Counted from the first letter of the stretch, positions 1 through 8,965 are shown. The stretch is DNA of 64,000 nucleotides from Lachnospiraceae bacterium (GCA_902363825.1 CABJBK010000001.1:310001-374000), one strand, 5' to 3'. The notes: generated by a model not told the origin, from the letters alone. Numbers and translations: made by a program.

Positions 1-260
1 GTCTGGTAGCGGGAGTCAACGATACAGACACGGACGCAGCGGAACTTCAGGCGCTTGTCCGTGGCATGAACTGCCACATCAATCTGATTCCGGTCAACCC
101 GATCAAGGAGCGTGATTTCGTCCAGCCATCAAGGGACCGCGTGCTCGATTTCAAAAATAAACTTGAAAAAAACGGAATAAATGTTACTATTAGAAGGGAA
201 ATGGGCCGGGATATAGACGGCGCCTGTGGACAGTTGCGGAAGAGATATATAGAAAGGTAG
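1..260 (+). CDS. rlmN: 23S rRNA (adenine-2503-C2)-methyltransferase RlmN, C-terminal end (partial)
   Basis: The reading frame is open from base 3, so the gene starts outside the window. About 85 C-terminal residues are present, including the stretches LVAGVNDTDTDA, INLIPVNPI and RREMGRDIDGACGQLR. These match the end of the RlmN radical-SAM family, which methylates A2503 of 23S rRNA and also A37 of some tRNAs. The CX3CX2C iron-sulfur motif lies upstream and cannot be checked. The gene ends 8 bp before a phosphatase gene. RlmN followed by a PP2C phosphatase, PASTA kinase and rsgA is a common Firmicutes arrangement, so it probably heads or joins that operon. Confidence 0.9.
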   Translation, partial: LVAGVNDTDTDAAELQALVRGMNCHINLIPVNPIKERDFVQPSRDRVLDFKNKLEKNGINVTIRREMGRDIDGACGQLRKRYIER

Positions 261-268
261 GCGTAAGA

Positions 269-1012
269 ATGAAAACTTTTTCCATATCGGATATCGGACA
301 GCTCAGAGATACGAATCAGGATTATTTTTATACGTCTGAAAATCCAGTCGGAAATTTACCAAACCTTTTTATTGTGGCAGATGGAATGGGCGGTCATAAT
401 GCCGGCGACTATGCATCCAGATATACGGTAGAACAGATCGTTTCCGTGGTCGGGCAGTCGAAGGAGACCGATCCGGCAAAGATCATAAGAGAAGGCATAG
501 AGCAGGCAAACACCATGCTGCTCGCGCGTGCAAACGAAGATATTACAAGAAAAGGAATGGGAACCACTGTGGTGGTTCTGGCTGTTTGTGACAACAGGCT
601 TGTGGTTGCCAATGTCGGCGACAGCAGGTTATATATCGTAAATGACGGGATCAGACAGATCACAAGAGATCACTCCTATGTTCAGGAAATGGTTCGTATG
701 GGAGAGATCGATGCGGAAATGGCGAAGGATCATCCGGACAAAAATATCATCACCCGTGCCATCGGCGTCGGAGAGGAAGTCGCGATCGATTTCTTTGAAG
801 AGGAAGTCAGACACGGTGATTTTGTTTTGATGTGTTCGGACGGACTTACCAATATGGTGGAAGATGATTCCATAAGAAATATCATAAAAGGTCAGCGGGA
901 CATCGCGGAGAAGGCCGAGAAACTTGTAGAGACTGCCAATCGAAACGGCGGGAAAGATAATATTACGGTTGTAGTAATAGAACCGTTTTCTGATGAGGTG
1001 AAAAAATGTTAA
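269..1012 (+). CDS. prpC: PP2C-family Ser/Thr protein phosphatase (Stp1/PrpC type)
   Basis: The 247-residue protein has the usual length for bacterial PP2C phosphatases. It shows the family's metal-binding motifs: RDTNQDYF near residue 13, VADGMGGHNAGD near residue 36, NVGDSRLY near residue 117, CSDGLTN near residue 190 and GGKDNITVV near residue 227. It should remove phosphate from Ser/Thr of proteins in the cytoplasm, opposing the kinase encoded next door. A GTAGGCG-type ribosome site precedes the ATG. Its stop codon overlaps the kinase start by 7 bp, which suggests coupled translation of the pair. Confidence 0.95.
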   Translation: MKTFSISDIGQLRDTNQDYFYTSENPVGNLPNLFIVADGMGGHNAGDYASRYTVEQIVSVVGQSKETDPAKIIREGIEQANTMLLARANEDITRKGMGTTVVVLAVCDNRLVVANVGDSRLYIVNDGIRQITRDHSYVQEMVRMGEIDAEMAKDHPDKNIITRAIGVGEEVAIDFFEEEVRHGDFVLMCSDGLTNMVEDDSIRNIIKGQRDIAEKAEKLVETANRNGGKDNITVVVIEPFSDEVKKC

Positions 1013-3150
1013 CAGAAGGAATGTTTATTGCGGACCGTTATGAGGTCATAAGTAAAATCGGTGCCGGCGGAATGTCGGATGTCTATAAAGCGAAAGATCA
1101 TGTCCTCGGACGTTTTGTAGCCATAAAAGTCTTAAAACCGGAATTCAGCGAGGATGTCGGATTTGTAAGCAAATTTCATACTGAGGCGCAGTCTGCGGCA
1201 GGGCTGGAGCATCCGAATATCGTAAATATTTATGATGTCGGCAGCGAGGACGGACTGCACTATATCGTCATGGAATATATCGAGGGAATTACCTTAAAGA
1301 CCTATATAGAGAAGAAGGGACGCCTTACATTTAAAGAGGCGGTCAGCATTGCGATCCAGGTCGGAAGGGGAATTGAAGCAGCACATAATAAAAATATCGT
1401 TCACCGCGATATCAAACCGCAGAATATCATGATCTCCACCGAGGGAAAGGTAAAGGTCATGGATTTTGGAATCGCGCGTGCAGCGACAAGCAATACGATC
1501 CATTCGGATGTGATGGGCTCCGTGCATTATTCCTCTCCGGAACAGGCAAGAAACGGATTTATCGATGGAAAGAGCGATATCTACTCACTCGGGATCGTGA
1601 TGTATGAGATGGTCACCGGACGTGTGCCGTTTGACGGGGATACCACAGTATCCATAGCGATCCAGCATTTGCAGGAAGAAATGGTTCCACCGAGTGCTTA
1701 CGCGCCGGATCTGCCGATCAGTCTGGAAAAGATCATCTTAAAATGTACGCAGAAGAGCCCGAGTCGCCGATATCAGAATATCGGAGATCTGATCCAGGAT
1801 CTGAAGAAGGCACTGGTTCATCCGAATGAAGACTTCGTCACGGTAGTGCCGTTGATGAATCAGGATAAGACCAGAGTGATCTCCGAGCAGGAATTAAATC
1901 AGATCAAGCGCAAGCAGGAAGACGAATATGCGGATAACTATGACGATACATATGAAGATGAGTATGACGACGATGGCTATGACGATGACGGCTATGATGA
2001 ATATGATGGCGATGAAGACGGAGAATACGAAGATGATTATGAGGATGAAGACTACGAGGATGAGAATGCCGGCAATGGCCTGAATCCGAAAATGGAAAAG
2101 GCGATCACGATCATGGGGATCGTCGTTGCGATCATCATTGTTTTTATCATCATTTACCTGGTGGGAAGTTTCTTTGGACTGTTTAAATTCGGTTCCTCCA
2201 AGAAGGCGGACACACAGGCAGAAACACAGACGCAGACACAGGTTCAGACAGAAAGTGACAGCGAATCCGAAGAAGATGACGCGGATAAGGTAACCATGAT
2301 CGATGTCAGAGGTATGACCTATGATGATGCCAAGGATGCGCTCAACAAGGTCGGACTTGGTATCTTTAAAAATGGAACCCAGTCTTCCGATGATTACGCG
2401 GAAGGAGAGATCGTTTCCCAGGATGTGGAAAAAGGGGAAAAGGTCGATAAGAACACGACCGTCAAGGTTGTGATCAGCAGCGGAAAAGGAAGCGTTCCGG
2501 TACCGGATGTCAGCGGAAAATCTTCCGATGATGCAACATCAAAGCTGGAAGCAGAAGGATTTAAAGTAAGCACCGACTATAAATACAGCGATACGGTAGC
2601 GCAGGGCAAGGTCGTAGAGACTGCGCCATCCGCAGGCACATCCGCACAGAAGGGGGAGACGGTAACGATCTACCTGAGTCGTGGACCGGAAGGAACGGAA
2701 ATGCCGAACCTGATCGGACAGACCGAGGAACAGGCAAAGAGTACCTTAAATTCCATGGGCTGTTCTGTGAATGTCAATACAGAATATAATACGACCCAGG
2801 AGGCCGGAAAAGTAGTCGGACAGAGTATCGATCCGGGTGTGCGTGTCACTTCCGGCACGACGGTTACGATCGCGATCAGCAAGGGAGAGCCGTCCTATGG
2901 TTATAAGGCGACGATCACAGCGCCGTCCGCTTCCGGAGACACCTATGTGGTGAGCGCGGATATCACGCTGACCGATTCCAATGGAAATACACTGTTTTCA
3001 CAGTCTGTGGATATCAGTTCTTTCCCATATACATTGGAAAAGACCGGTATTACGGGCAGCGATTCCGGTACACTGAAGATTACCTGGAATTTAAACAACG
3101 GAACCCAGAGCGATCAGACACAGAGTGTATCGTTTACACAGATAAACTAG
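1006..3150 (+). CDS. prkC: PASTA-domain Ser/Thr protein kinase (PrkC/Stk type)
   Basis: This is a 714-residue membrane kinase. The N-terminal kinase domain (about residues 11-275) has the glycine loop GAGGMSDVYK, lysine VAIK (K41), HRDIKPQN (D135) and DFG (D153). A linker at about 306-353 is almost entirely Asp, Glu, Tyr and Gly. One membrane segment lies at about 365-392. Three PASTA repeats follow, at about 430-640, which in this family bind muropeptides or lipid II outside the cell. A C-terminal beta-rich domain of about 75 residues ends the protein. It is known as a regulator of cell-wall growth, division and spore germination. It overlaps the phosphatase gene by 7 bp and is followed 8 bp later by rsgA. 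Confidence 0.96.
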   Translation: MLTEGMFIADRYEVISKIGAGGMSDVYKAKDHVLGRFVAIKVLKPEFSEDVGFVSKFHTEAQSAAGLEHPNIVNIYDVGSEDGLHYIVMEYIEGITLKTYIEKKGRLTFKEAVSIAIQVGRGIEAAHNKNIVHRDIKPQNIMISTEGKVKVMDFGIARAATSNTIHSDVMGSVHYSSPEQARNGFIDGKSDIYSLGIVMYEMVTGRVPFDGDTTVSIAIQHLQEEMVPPSAYAPDLPISLEKIILKCTQKSPSRRYQNIGDLIQDLKKALVHPNEDFVTVVPLMNQDKTRVISEQELNQIKRKQEDEYADNYDDTYEDEYDDDGYDDDGYDEYDGDEDGEYEDDYEDEDYEDENAGNGLNPKMEKAITIMGIVVAIIIVFIIIYLVGSFFGLFKFGSSKKADTQAETQTQTQVQTESDSESEEDDADKVTMIDVRGMTYDDAKDALNKVGLGIFKNGTQSSDDYAEGEIVSQDVEKGEKVDKNTTVKVVISSGKGSVPVPDVSGKSSDDATSKLEAEGFKVSTDYKYSDTVAQGKVVETAPSAGTSAQKGETVTIYLSRGPEGTEMPNLIGQTEEQAKSTLNSMGCSVNVNTEYNTTQEAGKVVGQSIDPGVRVTSGTTVTIAISKGEPSYGYKATITAPSASGDTYVVSADITLTDSNGNTLFSQSVDISSFPYTLEKTGITGSDSGTLKITWNLNNGTQSDQTQSVSFTQIN

Positions 3151-3158
3151 GATAATAT

Positions 3159-4037
3159 ATGCAGGGAAAGATTGTAAAAGGAATTTCCGGATTCTACTAC
3201 GTTCATGTAGCGGAATCCGGAATTTATGAGTGTAAGGCAAAAGGAATTTTCCGAAATCAGAAGATCAAACCGCTTGTGGGCGATAATGTGGAGATCGCGG
3301 TCTTAAATGAAGAGGAAAAGATCGGAAATGTGGAGAAGATACTTCCGCGAAAAAATGAACTGATCCGTCCGGCGGTGTCAAACATTGACCTGGCGCTTCT
3401 GATATTCGCGGCAGTCAGTCCGAAGCCGAATTTTAATCTGCTGGACCGCTTTTTGATCATGATGCGGTATCAGGGCGTTCCGGTCACGATCTGTTTTAAC
3501 AAGGCGGATATTGCAGCAGGAGAACAGCTCGCAGAATTAAAAGAGATTTATGCGGGCTGCGGGAGCCGGGTGCTTTTTACCAGTGCGAAAAAAGAAGAAG
3601 GAATCGATCTTTTAAGAGAAGAGCTGAGAGGAAAGACAGCGGCGGTTGCAGGACCTTCCGGTGTCGGAAAGTCATCACTGATCAATCTGCTTCAGCCGGA
3701 GGCATCCATGGAGACGGGGGCGATCAGCCGCAAGATTGAGCGAGGCAGGCACACGACCAGACATTCCGAGATCATTCCGGTCGAGCCCGGGACTTATATT
3801 ATGGACACGCCGGGCTTCAGTTCACTGTCCATTCCGGGATTTGAAAAAGAAGATCTCTCTGACTGTTATCCGGAATTTGTCCCGCTTGCGCCGTATTGCC
3901 GTTTTGCGGGATGCAGCCATATCAGTGAGCCGGACTGCCGGGTGAAAGAAGCATTGGCGGAGGGAAAGATCCATCCGGTGCGTTATGAGAATTACAAATT
4001 ACTGTATGAAGAATTAAAAGACCAGAAAAAGTATTGA
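3159..4037 (+). CDS. rsgA: Ribosome small-subunit-dependent GTPase RsgA
   Basis: The 292-residue protein is a circularly permuted GTPase that acts late in 30S subunit maturation. The motif order shows the permutation: an N-terminal OB-like domain, then G4 (FNKAD), G5 (TSAK), G1/P-loop (GPSGVGKSS near residue 165), and G3 (DTPG). A C-terminal zinc knuckle carries CRFAGCSHISEPDC (about residues 247-260). The gene lies 8 bp after the PASTA kinase and 21 bp before rpe, in the same orientation. RsgA is a known phosphorylation target of PrkC-type kinases in Bacillus, so the linkage may be functional; that is inference here. Confidence 0.95.
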   Translation: MQGKIVKGISGFYYVHVAESGIYECKAKGIFRNQKIKPLVGDNVEIAVLNEEEKIGNVEKILPRKNELIRPAVSNIDLALLIFAAVSPKPNFNLLDRFLIMMRYQGVPVTICFNKADIAAGEQLAELKEIYAGCGSRVLFTSAKKEEGIDLLREELRGKTAAVAGPSGVGKSSLINLLQPEASMETGAISRKIERGRHTTRHSEIIPVEPGTYIMDTPGFSSLSIPGFEKEDLSDCYPEFVPLAPYCRFAGCSHISEPDCRVKEALAEGKIHPVRYENYKLLYEELKDQKKY

Positions 4038-4058
4038 TTTCTGGCAGGAGGAACGTTT

Positions 4059-4715
4059 ATGAACTGTTTATCACCGTCTATTTTATCTGCGGATTTCGCA
4101 AATCTGGGCGATCAGGTCCGGCTTTTGGATGAGTGCGGAGCACAGTATGTGCATATCGATGTTATGGATGGGAGCTTTGTGCCGAGTATCTCGTTTGGAT
4201 TTCCGATCATAAAATCGATCCGTGGACTGACAGACCGTATCTTTGATGTACATCTGATGATCGATGAGCCGATCCGGTATATCGATGAATTTGTGGCATG
4301 CGGCGCCGATCTCATAACCGTGCATGCGGAGAGCTGCGCGCATCTTGACCGGACCATACAGGCGATCCGGGACAAGGGGATCCTCTGCGGAGTAGCGTTA
4401 AATCCGGCGACACCGCTCAGTGCGATCGAATATGTCCTGCCAAACATTGATATGGTTCTTATCATGACGGTCAATCCGGGATTTGGCGGACAGAAATTTA
4501 TCCCATATACGCTGGATAAAGTACGCGACTTAAAGCGGATGATCGATAAAAAAGGATTAAAGACGGATATCGAAGTGGATGGCGGCATCAATCTGGAAAA
4601 TGTCGAGCGTGTCATGGATGCGGGCGCGAATATCATCGTTGCGGGCAGCGCGGTATTTCACGGTGACATCAGTGAGAATGTCAGCTGTTTTCTGGAAAAA
4701 ATGCGGGAAGTGTAA
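4059..4715 (+). CDS. rpe: Ribulose-phosphate 3-epimerase
   Basis: The 218-residue TIM-barrel enzyme interconverts ribulose 5-phosphate and xylulose 5-phosphate in the pentose phosphate pathway. Signature stretches are SPSILSADFANL at the start, HIDVMDG near residue 33, HLMI near residue 65, TVNPGFGGQKF near residue 140, and EVDGGI near residue 173. A GCAGGAGGA ribosome site sits 8 bp before the ATG. The gene is 2 bp from thiN and appears to share its transcript. Confidence 0.96.
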   Translation: MNCLSPSILSADFANLGDQVRLLDECGAQYVHIDVMDGSFVPSISFGFPIIKSIRGLTDRIFDVHLMIDEPIRYIDEFVACGADLITVHAESCAHLDRTIQAIRDKGILCGVALNPATPLSAIEYVLPNIDMVLIMTVNPGFGGQKFIPYTLDKVRDLKRMIDKKGLKTDIEVDGGINLENVERVMDAGANIIVAGSAVFHGDISENVSCFLEKMREV

Positions 4716-4717
4716 GA

Positions 4718-5365
4718 ATGAAGATATTAATTGCGACAGGCGGAAACATTCAGGATGATTTTGCGCTTGCTTATATAAAAAAAGAAAAATTTGACTGCCT
4801 GATTGCGGCGGATTCCGGTATGGAATTTTTTTACCGGGCCGGGATACAGCCACATCATATCGTAGGGGATTTTGATTCCGCGAAGCCGGAGATCCTTTCC
4901 TTTTTCCGGGGAAAAAGTGGGATCCAGTTTTTAGAGTTTCAGCCGGAAAAGGATGAGACCGATACGGAGCTGGCGTTAAGGCTTGCAATATCACTTGCGC
5001 CGGATGAGATCTGTGTGCTTGGGGCAACCGGAAACCGGGTCGATCATGTGTTAGGAAATATTCAACTGTTATGTAAACCACTGGCGCATCACATACCATG
5101 CATGCTGGTAGATCCGACCAACCGGATCCGGCTGGTGGACAAACAACTTACGATGCAAAAAGCAGACCAGTTTGGAACTTATGTATCGCTTCTCCCGCTG
5201 ACGACACAGGCAGAAGGGGTTACGCTTGAGGGATTCAAATATCCGTTGAAGGAATATTGTATGACGAGCGATAATTCCCTTGGTGTCAGCAATGAGATCA
5301 CAGAAGAGACAGCGCGGATCACGGTAAAGAAAGGAATCCTTATCATGATCGAATCAAAAGACTGA
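4718..5365 (+). CDS. thiN: Thiamine diphosphokinase
   Basis: The 215-residue cytoplasmic enzyme transfers pyrophosphate from ATP to thiamine, giving thiamine diphosphate, the cofactor of transketolase and of the PFOR encoded at the end of this window. Motifs typical of the family are AADSG near residue 30, VGDFDSAKP near residue 49, EKDETDTELAL near residue 78, and LGATGNRVDH near residue 101. The gene starts 2 bp after rpe, a pairing common in Clostridia. It closes the run that begins at rlmN. No TPP riboswitch was recognised nearby. Confidence 0.93.
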   Translation: MKILIATGGNIQDDFALAYIKKEKFDCLIAADSGMEFFYRAGIQPHHIVGDFDSAKPEILSFFRGKSGIQFLEFQPEKDETDTELALRLAISLAPDEICVLGATGNRVDHVLGNIQLLCKPLAHHIPCMLVDPTNRIRLVDKQLTMQKADQFGTYVSLLPLTTQAEGVTLEGFKYPLKEYCMTSDNSLGVSNEITEETARITVKKGILIMIESKD

Positions 5366-5435
5366 TGGATGAAAAATAATATAGAAAGGCGAAAATACTT
5401 TTAATACAGGGATTTTCGGATAGGTAAAAGATAAA

Positions 5436-6536
5436 ATGAAATTAGGAATCGTAGGACTTCCAAATGTAGGAAAAAGTACATTATTCAACTCACTGACCAA
5501 AGCCGGCGCGGAATCGGCGAATTACCCGTTCTGTACGATCGACCCGAACGTGGGTGTCGTAACCGTTCCGGACGAGCGTCTGACCAAACTCGGTGAGATG
5601 TATCACTCCAAAAAGGTGACACCGGCAGTGATCGAATTTGTAGATATCGCGGGTCTTGTAAAAGGCGCCAGCAAGGGAGAGGGACTTGGAAACCAGTTCC
5701 TCGCAAATATCCGTGAAGTAGATGCTATCGTTCATGTGGTACGCTGCTTCGAGGATACCAACGTTGTCCATGTAGACGGAAGCGTAGATCCTGCAAGAGA
5801 TATCGAGACGATCAATCTGGAACTGATCTTTTCCGACGTCGAGATCCTGGAGCGTCGTATTGCAAAAGTGGCAAAGCAGGCGAGAATGGATAAGACACTC
5901 GCAAAAGAATTAAAACTGTTAGAGGCTTTAAAGGCGCATCTTGAGGAAGGAAACATGGCAAAGACCTTTGAACTTTCCGAAGATGAGGATGAGATCGAGT
6001 GGTATCGTTCCTACAACCTTCTCACCGCAAAACCGGTCATCTATGCCGCAAACGTATCGGAAGATGATCTGGCGGATGACGGGGCAGCCAATCCGCATGT
6101 AAAAAATGTAAGAGAACTGGCAGAAAAAGAAAACAGCGAAGTCTTTGTGATCTGTGCGCAGATCGAGCAGGAGATGGCAGAACTGGAAGATGATGAGAAG
6201 GCAATGTTCTTAGAAGAACTCGGATTAAAAGAATCCGGTCTGGAAAAACTGATCCGTGCAAGCTACAAACTCCTCGGACTGATCAGCTTCCTTACCTCCG
6301 GAGAGGATGAGACAAGAGCATGGACGATCAAAAACGGAACAAAAGCGCCGCAGGCGGCAGGAAAGATCCATACGGACTTTGAGCGTGGATTTATCCGCGC
6401 GGAAGTGGTCGCATATCAGGATCTGATGGCGTGTGGCAGCATGGTAGCAGCAAAAGAAAAAGGGCTGGTGCGTCTGGAAGGAAAAGAGTATGTGGTAAAA
6501 GACGGAGATATTATTGTATTCCGTTTCAACGTGTAA
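5436..6536 (+). CDS. ychF: Redox-regulated OBG-type ATPase YchF
   Basis: The 366-residue protein has the full YchF layout. It begins with [12 protein letters not shown] at residue 5, followed by [12 protein letters not shown] and the G3 motif [21 protein letters not shown] coiled-coil insertion covers about residues 125-200, and a C-terminal TGS domain contains [15 protein letters not shown] and ends [11 protein letters not shown]. YchF binds ATP in preference to GTP, associates with ribosomes and is involved in stress responses. The ribosome site (AGGT, 5415-5418 region) is weak, and the 70-bp gap to thiN contains no clear terminator. Confidence 0.95.
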   Translation: MKLGIVGLPNVGKSTLFNSLTKAGAESANYPFCTIDPNVGVVTVPDERLTKLGEMYHSKKVTPAVIEFVDIAGLVKGASKGEGLGNQFLANIREVDAIVHVVRCFEDTNVVHVDGSVDPARDIETINLELIFSDVEILERRIAKVAKQARMDKTLAKELKLLEALKAHLEEGNMAKTFELSEDEDEIEWYRSYNLLTAKPVIYAANVSEDDLADDGAANPHVKNVRELAEKENSEVFVICAQIEQEMAELEDDEKAMFLEELGLKESGLEKLIRASYKLLGLISFLTSGEDETRAWTIKNGTKAPQAAGKIHTDFERGFIRAEVVAYQDLMACGSMVAAKEKGLVRLEGKEYVVKDGDIIVFRFNV

Positions 6537-6578
6537 CTGCATAAGATAATAGAAAGAGCGGTTTTGGGATGATGCGGA

Positions 6579-6833
6579 ATGCGTTTTTGTGAACTGCAGG
6601 AAAAAGATGTGATCAATGTGGCAGACTGCTGTTTTCTCGGCAATGTCTGTGATCTGGATATCGATGAGAAAACAGGATGTATCCGCGCATTGATCGTACC
6701 GCCGCCATGCAGATGGTTTGGTATGTTTTTCCGGGATTTTGAGTATTTTATCCCGTGGAAAAATATCAAATGCATCGGGCGGGATATCATACTCGTGGAC
6801 GTTTGTCTGGATGACGCGAAACACAAGTTATAA
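6579..6833 (+). CDS. YlmC/YmxH-family PRC-barrel protein
   Basis: This 84-residue protein begins MRFCELQEKDVINV and contains LGNVCDLDIDEKTGCIRALIV. It matches the small PRC-barrel YlmC/YmxH family of spore-forming Firmicutes, often labelled sporulation proteins although no precise function is established. The C-terminal part (FIPWKNIKCIGRDIILVDV) is typical. The start has only a weak ribosome site, and the ATG was chosen because the family begins at this point. It sits between ychF and nrdR. Confidence 0.8.
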   Translation: MRFCELQEKDVINVADCCFLGNVCDLDIDEKTGCIRALIVPPPCRWFGMFFRDFEYFIPWKNIKCIGRDIILVDVCLDDAKHKL

Positions 6834-6857
6834 ATGCGGCGGAATGGCGGATATCAG

Positions 6858-6886
6858 TTGACAAGAGCCACACGGAAAGTTATACT
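6858..6886 (+). promoter_or_regulatory. Consensus sigma-A promoter upstream of nrdR
   Basis: TTGACA (6858-6863) and TATACT (6881-6886) are separated by exactly 17 bp. The inferred transcript would begin near 6893, about 50 nt before the nrdR start codon. Confidence 0.75.
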
Positions 6887-6942
6887 TAAAAGCAGTAAGT
6901 CCGTGACAGGGAAATCCTGTCCGCGTGTGGGAGGAAAACGAC

Positions 6943-7395
6943 ATGAAATGTCCGTTTTGCGGCAGTGACGAGACCAGGGTCATCGATTCGAGACCGGCAG
7001 ACGACAATACGTCGATCCGGCGCAGACGTCTGTGTGATGACTGCAAGAAGCGATTTACGACCTATGAGAAGGTGGAGACGATTCCACTTGTGGTCATAAA
7101 AAAGGACAACAGCAGAGAGCAGTATGACCGTTCAAAGATTATGGCAGGAGTTCTGCGCGCGTGCCATAAGCGTCCGGTTCCCGTCCAGCAGATCAATGAA
7201 CTGGTGGATGAAGTGGAGACCGAGATCTTTAATCTCGAGGAAAAAGAGATCCAGACTTCCGTGATCGGGGAACTCGTGATGGACAAATTAAAAGATTTAG
7301 AGGCAGTCGCCTATGTGCGGTTTGCTTCCGTTTACCGGGAATTCAAAGATGTCAATACATTTATGAATGAGTTGAAGAAGATCCTGGATAAGTAG
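6943..7395 (+). CDS. nrdR: Transcriptional repressor NrdR
   Basis: The 150-residue protein has an N-terminal zinc ribbon (CPFCGSDETRV at residue 3 and CDDCKKRFTTYE near residue 31) and an ATP-cone (about residues 49-139, starting VVIKKDNSREQYDRSKI). NrdR senses ATP/dATP and represses ribonucleotide reductase genes; the class III enzyme nrdD-nrdG lies 40 kb downstream. An in-frame upstream GTG at 6925 exists, but the AGG-rich ribosome site at 6928-6934 supports the ATG at 6943. The gene has its own consensus promoter. No clear NrdR box was identified in the window. Confidence 0.95.
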   Translation: MKCPFCGSDETRVIDSRPADDNTSIRRRRLCDDCKKRFTTYEKVETIPLVVIKKDNSREQYDRSKIMAGVLRACHKRPVPVQQINELVDEVETEIFNLEEKEIQTSVIGELVMDKLKDLEAVAYVRFASVYREFKDVNTFMNELKKILDK

Positions 7396-7431
7396 CAGAA
7401 AAATACGAAACGATAAAAGAGCTGGTGGGTA

Positions 7432-7839
7432 ATGAATATAACAGGAATACATCCGATTACTGATATTGATAATTACAACTCCATACGAAGATTAGAGCCG
7501 TTACAGGCAGAATCCACAGCGAATGCGGCACAGGAAAACGGGCAGCAGAGCCGGAGTGCCGAAGCAGAAAGCAGTTACGCGAAGCCAAAACAGGCAGAGA
7601 AACAGACGTCTTTTGACTATGCGGGGCAGTATGATCCGAAGGCGGAATACGAACTGAAGGGAACAGACAGTGATTTGATGAGCCTGAATGTTGAAAAAGC
7701 GATCTCGGATATGAAACGGGATCAGGTGCTTCAGCAGTATCAGTTTTTCGTGGGGGAGAATCTTGGAAACGGCAGTGTGACCAATACCGGTATTGACTGG
7801 GAGAAGATCCGCACCAGTGAAAATTTCGAAATTCAATAA
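7432..7839 (+). CDS. Uncharacterised 135-residue protein
   Basis: I do not recognise this protein. It has no signal peptide or membrane segment. Residues 20-60 are rich in Gln, Glu, Ala and Ser and look disordered. The C-terminal half contains the more ordered stretch SLNVEKAISDMKRDQVLQQY (about residues 84-103), likely helical. It lies 36 bp after nrdR and is followed by a strong terminator, so it probably belongs to the nrdR transcript. The arrangement of a disordered head and a helical tail would suit a small adaptor or chaperone, but that is only a guess. Confidence 0.65.
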   Translation: MNITGIHPITDIDNYNSIRRLEPLQAESTANAAQENGQQSRSAEAESSYAKPKQAEKQTSFDYAGQYDPKAEYELKGTDSDLMSLNVEKAISDMKRDQVLQQYQFFVGENLGNGSVTNTGIDWEKIRTSENFEIQ

Positions 7840-7846
7840 AAACAGG

Positions 7847-7877
7847 GGGCTTATGTGCGAGACATAGCCCTTTTTTT
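7847..7877 (+). terminator. Intrinsic terminator
   Basis: A stem GGGC-TATGT / ACATA-GCCC with a 5-nt loop is followed directly by seven T residues. It ends the nrdR-7432 transcript just before the next gene's ribosome site. Confidence 0.85.
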
Positions 7878-7890
7878 GAGGAGGAAAACG

Positions 7891-8433
7891 ATGAGAATCC
7901 GACCGGAAGAATCCGTATGTATGGTGATCGATTATCAGGAAAAACTGGTTCCTGCAGTTGCGGAGCGGGAAAAATTTCTGGCAAAATCCGAAAAACTCTT
8001 ACATGGCATGCAGGTGCTCGGCGTCAAAAGGATACTGACCACACAGTACAAAAAGGGACTGGGTGACAATATCGAAAGAATAAAAGAAGCTGCCGGGGAA
8101 GCAGAGGAGTTTGACAAGCTGAGTTTCAGCGCATGGGGAGAAAAAGCCGTGCGCGACGCCGTGCCAGAGAACTGCAAAAATATCATCATCTGTGGCATGG
8201 AGGCACATATCTGTGTGCTGCAGACCGCACTTGACTTAAAAGAAGCGGGCTATCGGCCGGTGCTTATTGCGGACTGTATCACGGCACGGGATCTGGCGGA
8301 CAAGCAGACTGCTTTTCTGCGGGCGCAGATGGAGGGCGTGACATTTTCCACCTATGAGTCTATCCTGTATGAACTTTCCGAAGTGGCAGGAACGCCGTCC
8401 TTTAAGCAGATATCGGCGATCATAAAAGCATAA
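7891..8433 (+). CDS. Isochorismatase-family cysteine hydrolase
   Basis: The 180-residue protein has the isochorismatase-like fold. It shows the catalytic aspartate in VIDYQ (D14), and the catalytic cysteine in GMEAHICVLQTA (C108). This superfamily includes nicotinamidases and other amide hydrolases; the natural substrate cannot be read from the sequence. An upstream in-frame ATG at 7855 falls inside the terminator stem, so the ATG at 7891, preceded by GAGGAGG, is preferred. It is 13 bp upstream of the HAD phosphatase gene. Confidence 0.88.
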   Translation: MRIRPEESVCMVIDYQEKLVPAVAEREKFLAKSEKLLHGMQVLGVKRILTTQYKKGLGDNIERIKEAAGEAEEFDKLSFSAWGEKAVRDAVPENCKNIIICGMEAHICVLQTALDLKEAGYRPVLIADCITARDLADKQTAFLRAQMEGVTFSTYESILYELSEVAGTPSFKQISAIIKA

Positions 8434-8446
8434 AACGGGGGAAGTC

Positions 8447-8965
8447 ATGTTACAGAAATTTTATCCGGGAGACTATGTGGATTCCACATATGTGATCGAT
8501 TTTGATAAGCTCTATGCAGAAGGATATCGGGGACTGATCTTTGATATCGACAATACGCTCGTGCCGCATGGGGCAAGGGCAGACGAACGGGCAAAAAAGC
8601 TGTTCGCGCATTTAAAAGAGCTTGGTTACACCTGCTGCCTGTTATCGAACAACAAGGAACCGCGCGTGAAAATGTTTAATGATGACGTGCAGGTGAATTA
8701 TATTTTTAAGGCGGGAAAACCGTCGGTCAGAAATTACAAAAAGGCAATGGAAAAGATGGGAACCGATGAGAAAAATACGCTGTTTGTCGGGGATCAGATC
8801 TTTACGGATGTGTATGGCGCGAACCGTGCCGGGATACGGACGATCCTGGTAAAGCCGATCCATCCGAAAGAAGAAATACAGATCGTGTTAAAACGATATC
8901 TGGAAAAGATCGTATTATTTTTTTATAAACGTTATGTAAAGAAAAATCAGGAGGAAAGAAAATGA
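8447..8965 (+). CDS. YqeG-family HAD phosphatase
   Basis: The 172-residue protein belongs to HAD subclass IIIA. It has the nucleophile motif IFDIDNTLVPHG near residue 28, motif II LLSNN near residue 65, a conserved lysine in KAGKPSVRNYKKAM, and motif III FVGDQIFTDVYGANRAG near residue 106. YqeG-type proteins are widespread in Firmicutes; related enzymes dephosphorylate phosphatidylglycerophosphate, but the substrate here is not certain. The basic C-terminus (FYKRYVKKNQEERK) could contact membrane lipid. It overlaps rpiB by 4 bp. Confidence 0.9.
   Translation: MLQKFYPGDYVDSTYVIDFDKLYAEGYRGLIFDIDNTLVPHGARADERAKKLFAHLKELGYTCCLLSNNKEPRVKMFNDDVQVNYIFKAGKPSVRNYKKAMEKMGTDEKNTLFVGDQIFTDVYGANRAGIRTILVKPIHPKEEIQIVLKRYLEKIVLFFYKRYVKKNQEERK

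Noticed and set aside
4112..4636. A 174-codon minus-strand open frame
   Set aside because: It lies antisense within rpe, has no ribosome site, and its composition follows from the rpe codons.
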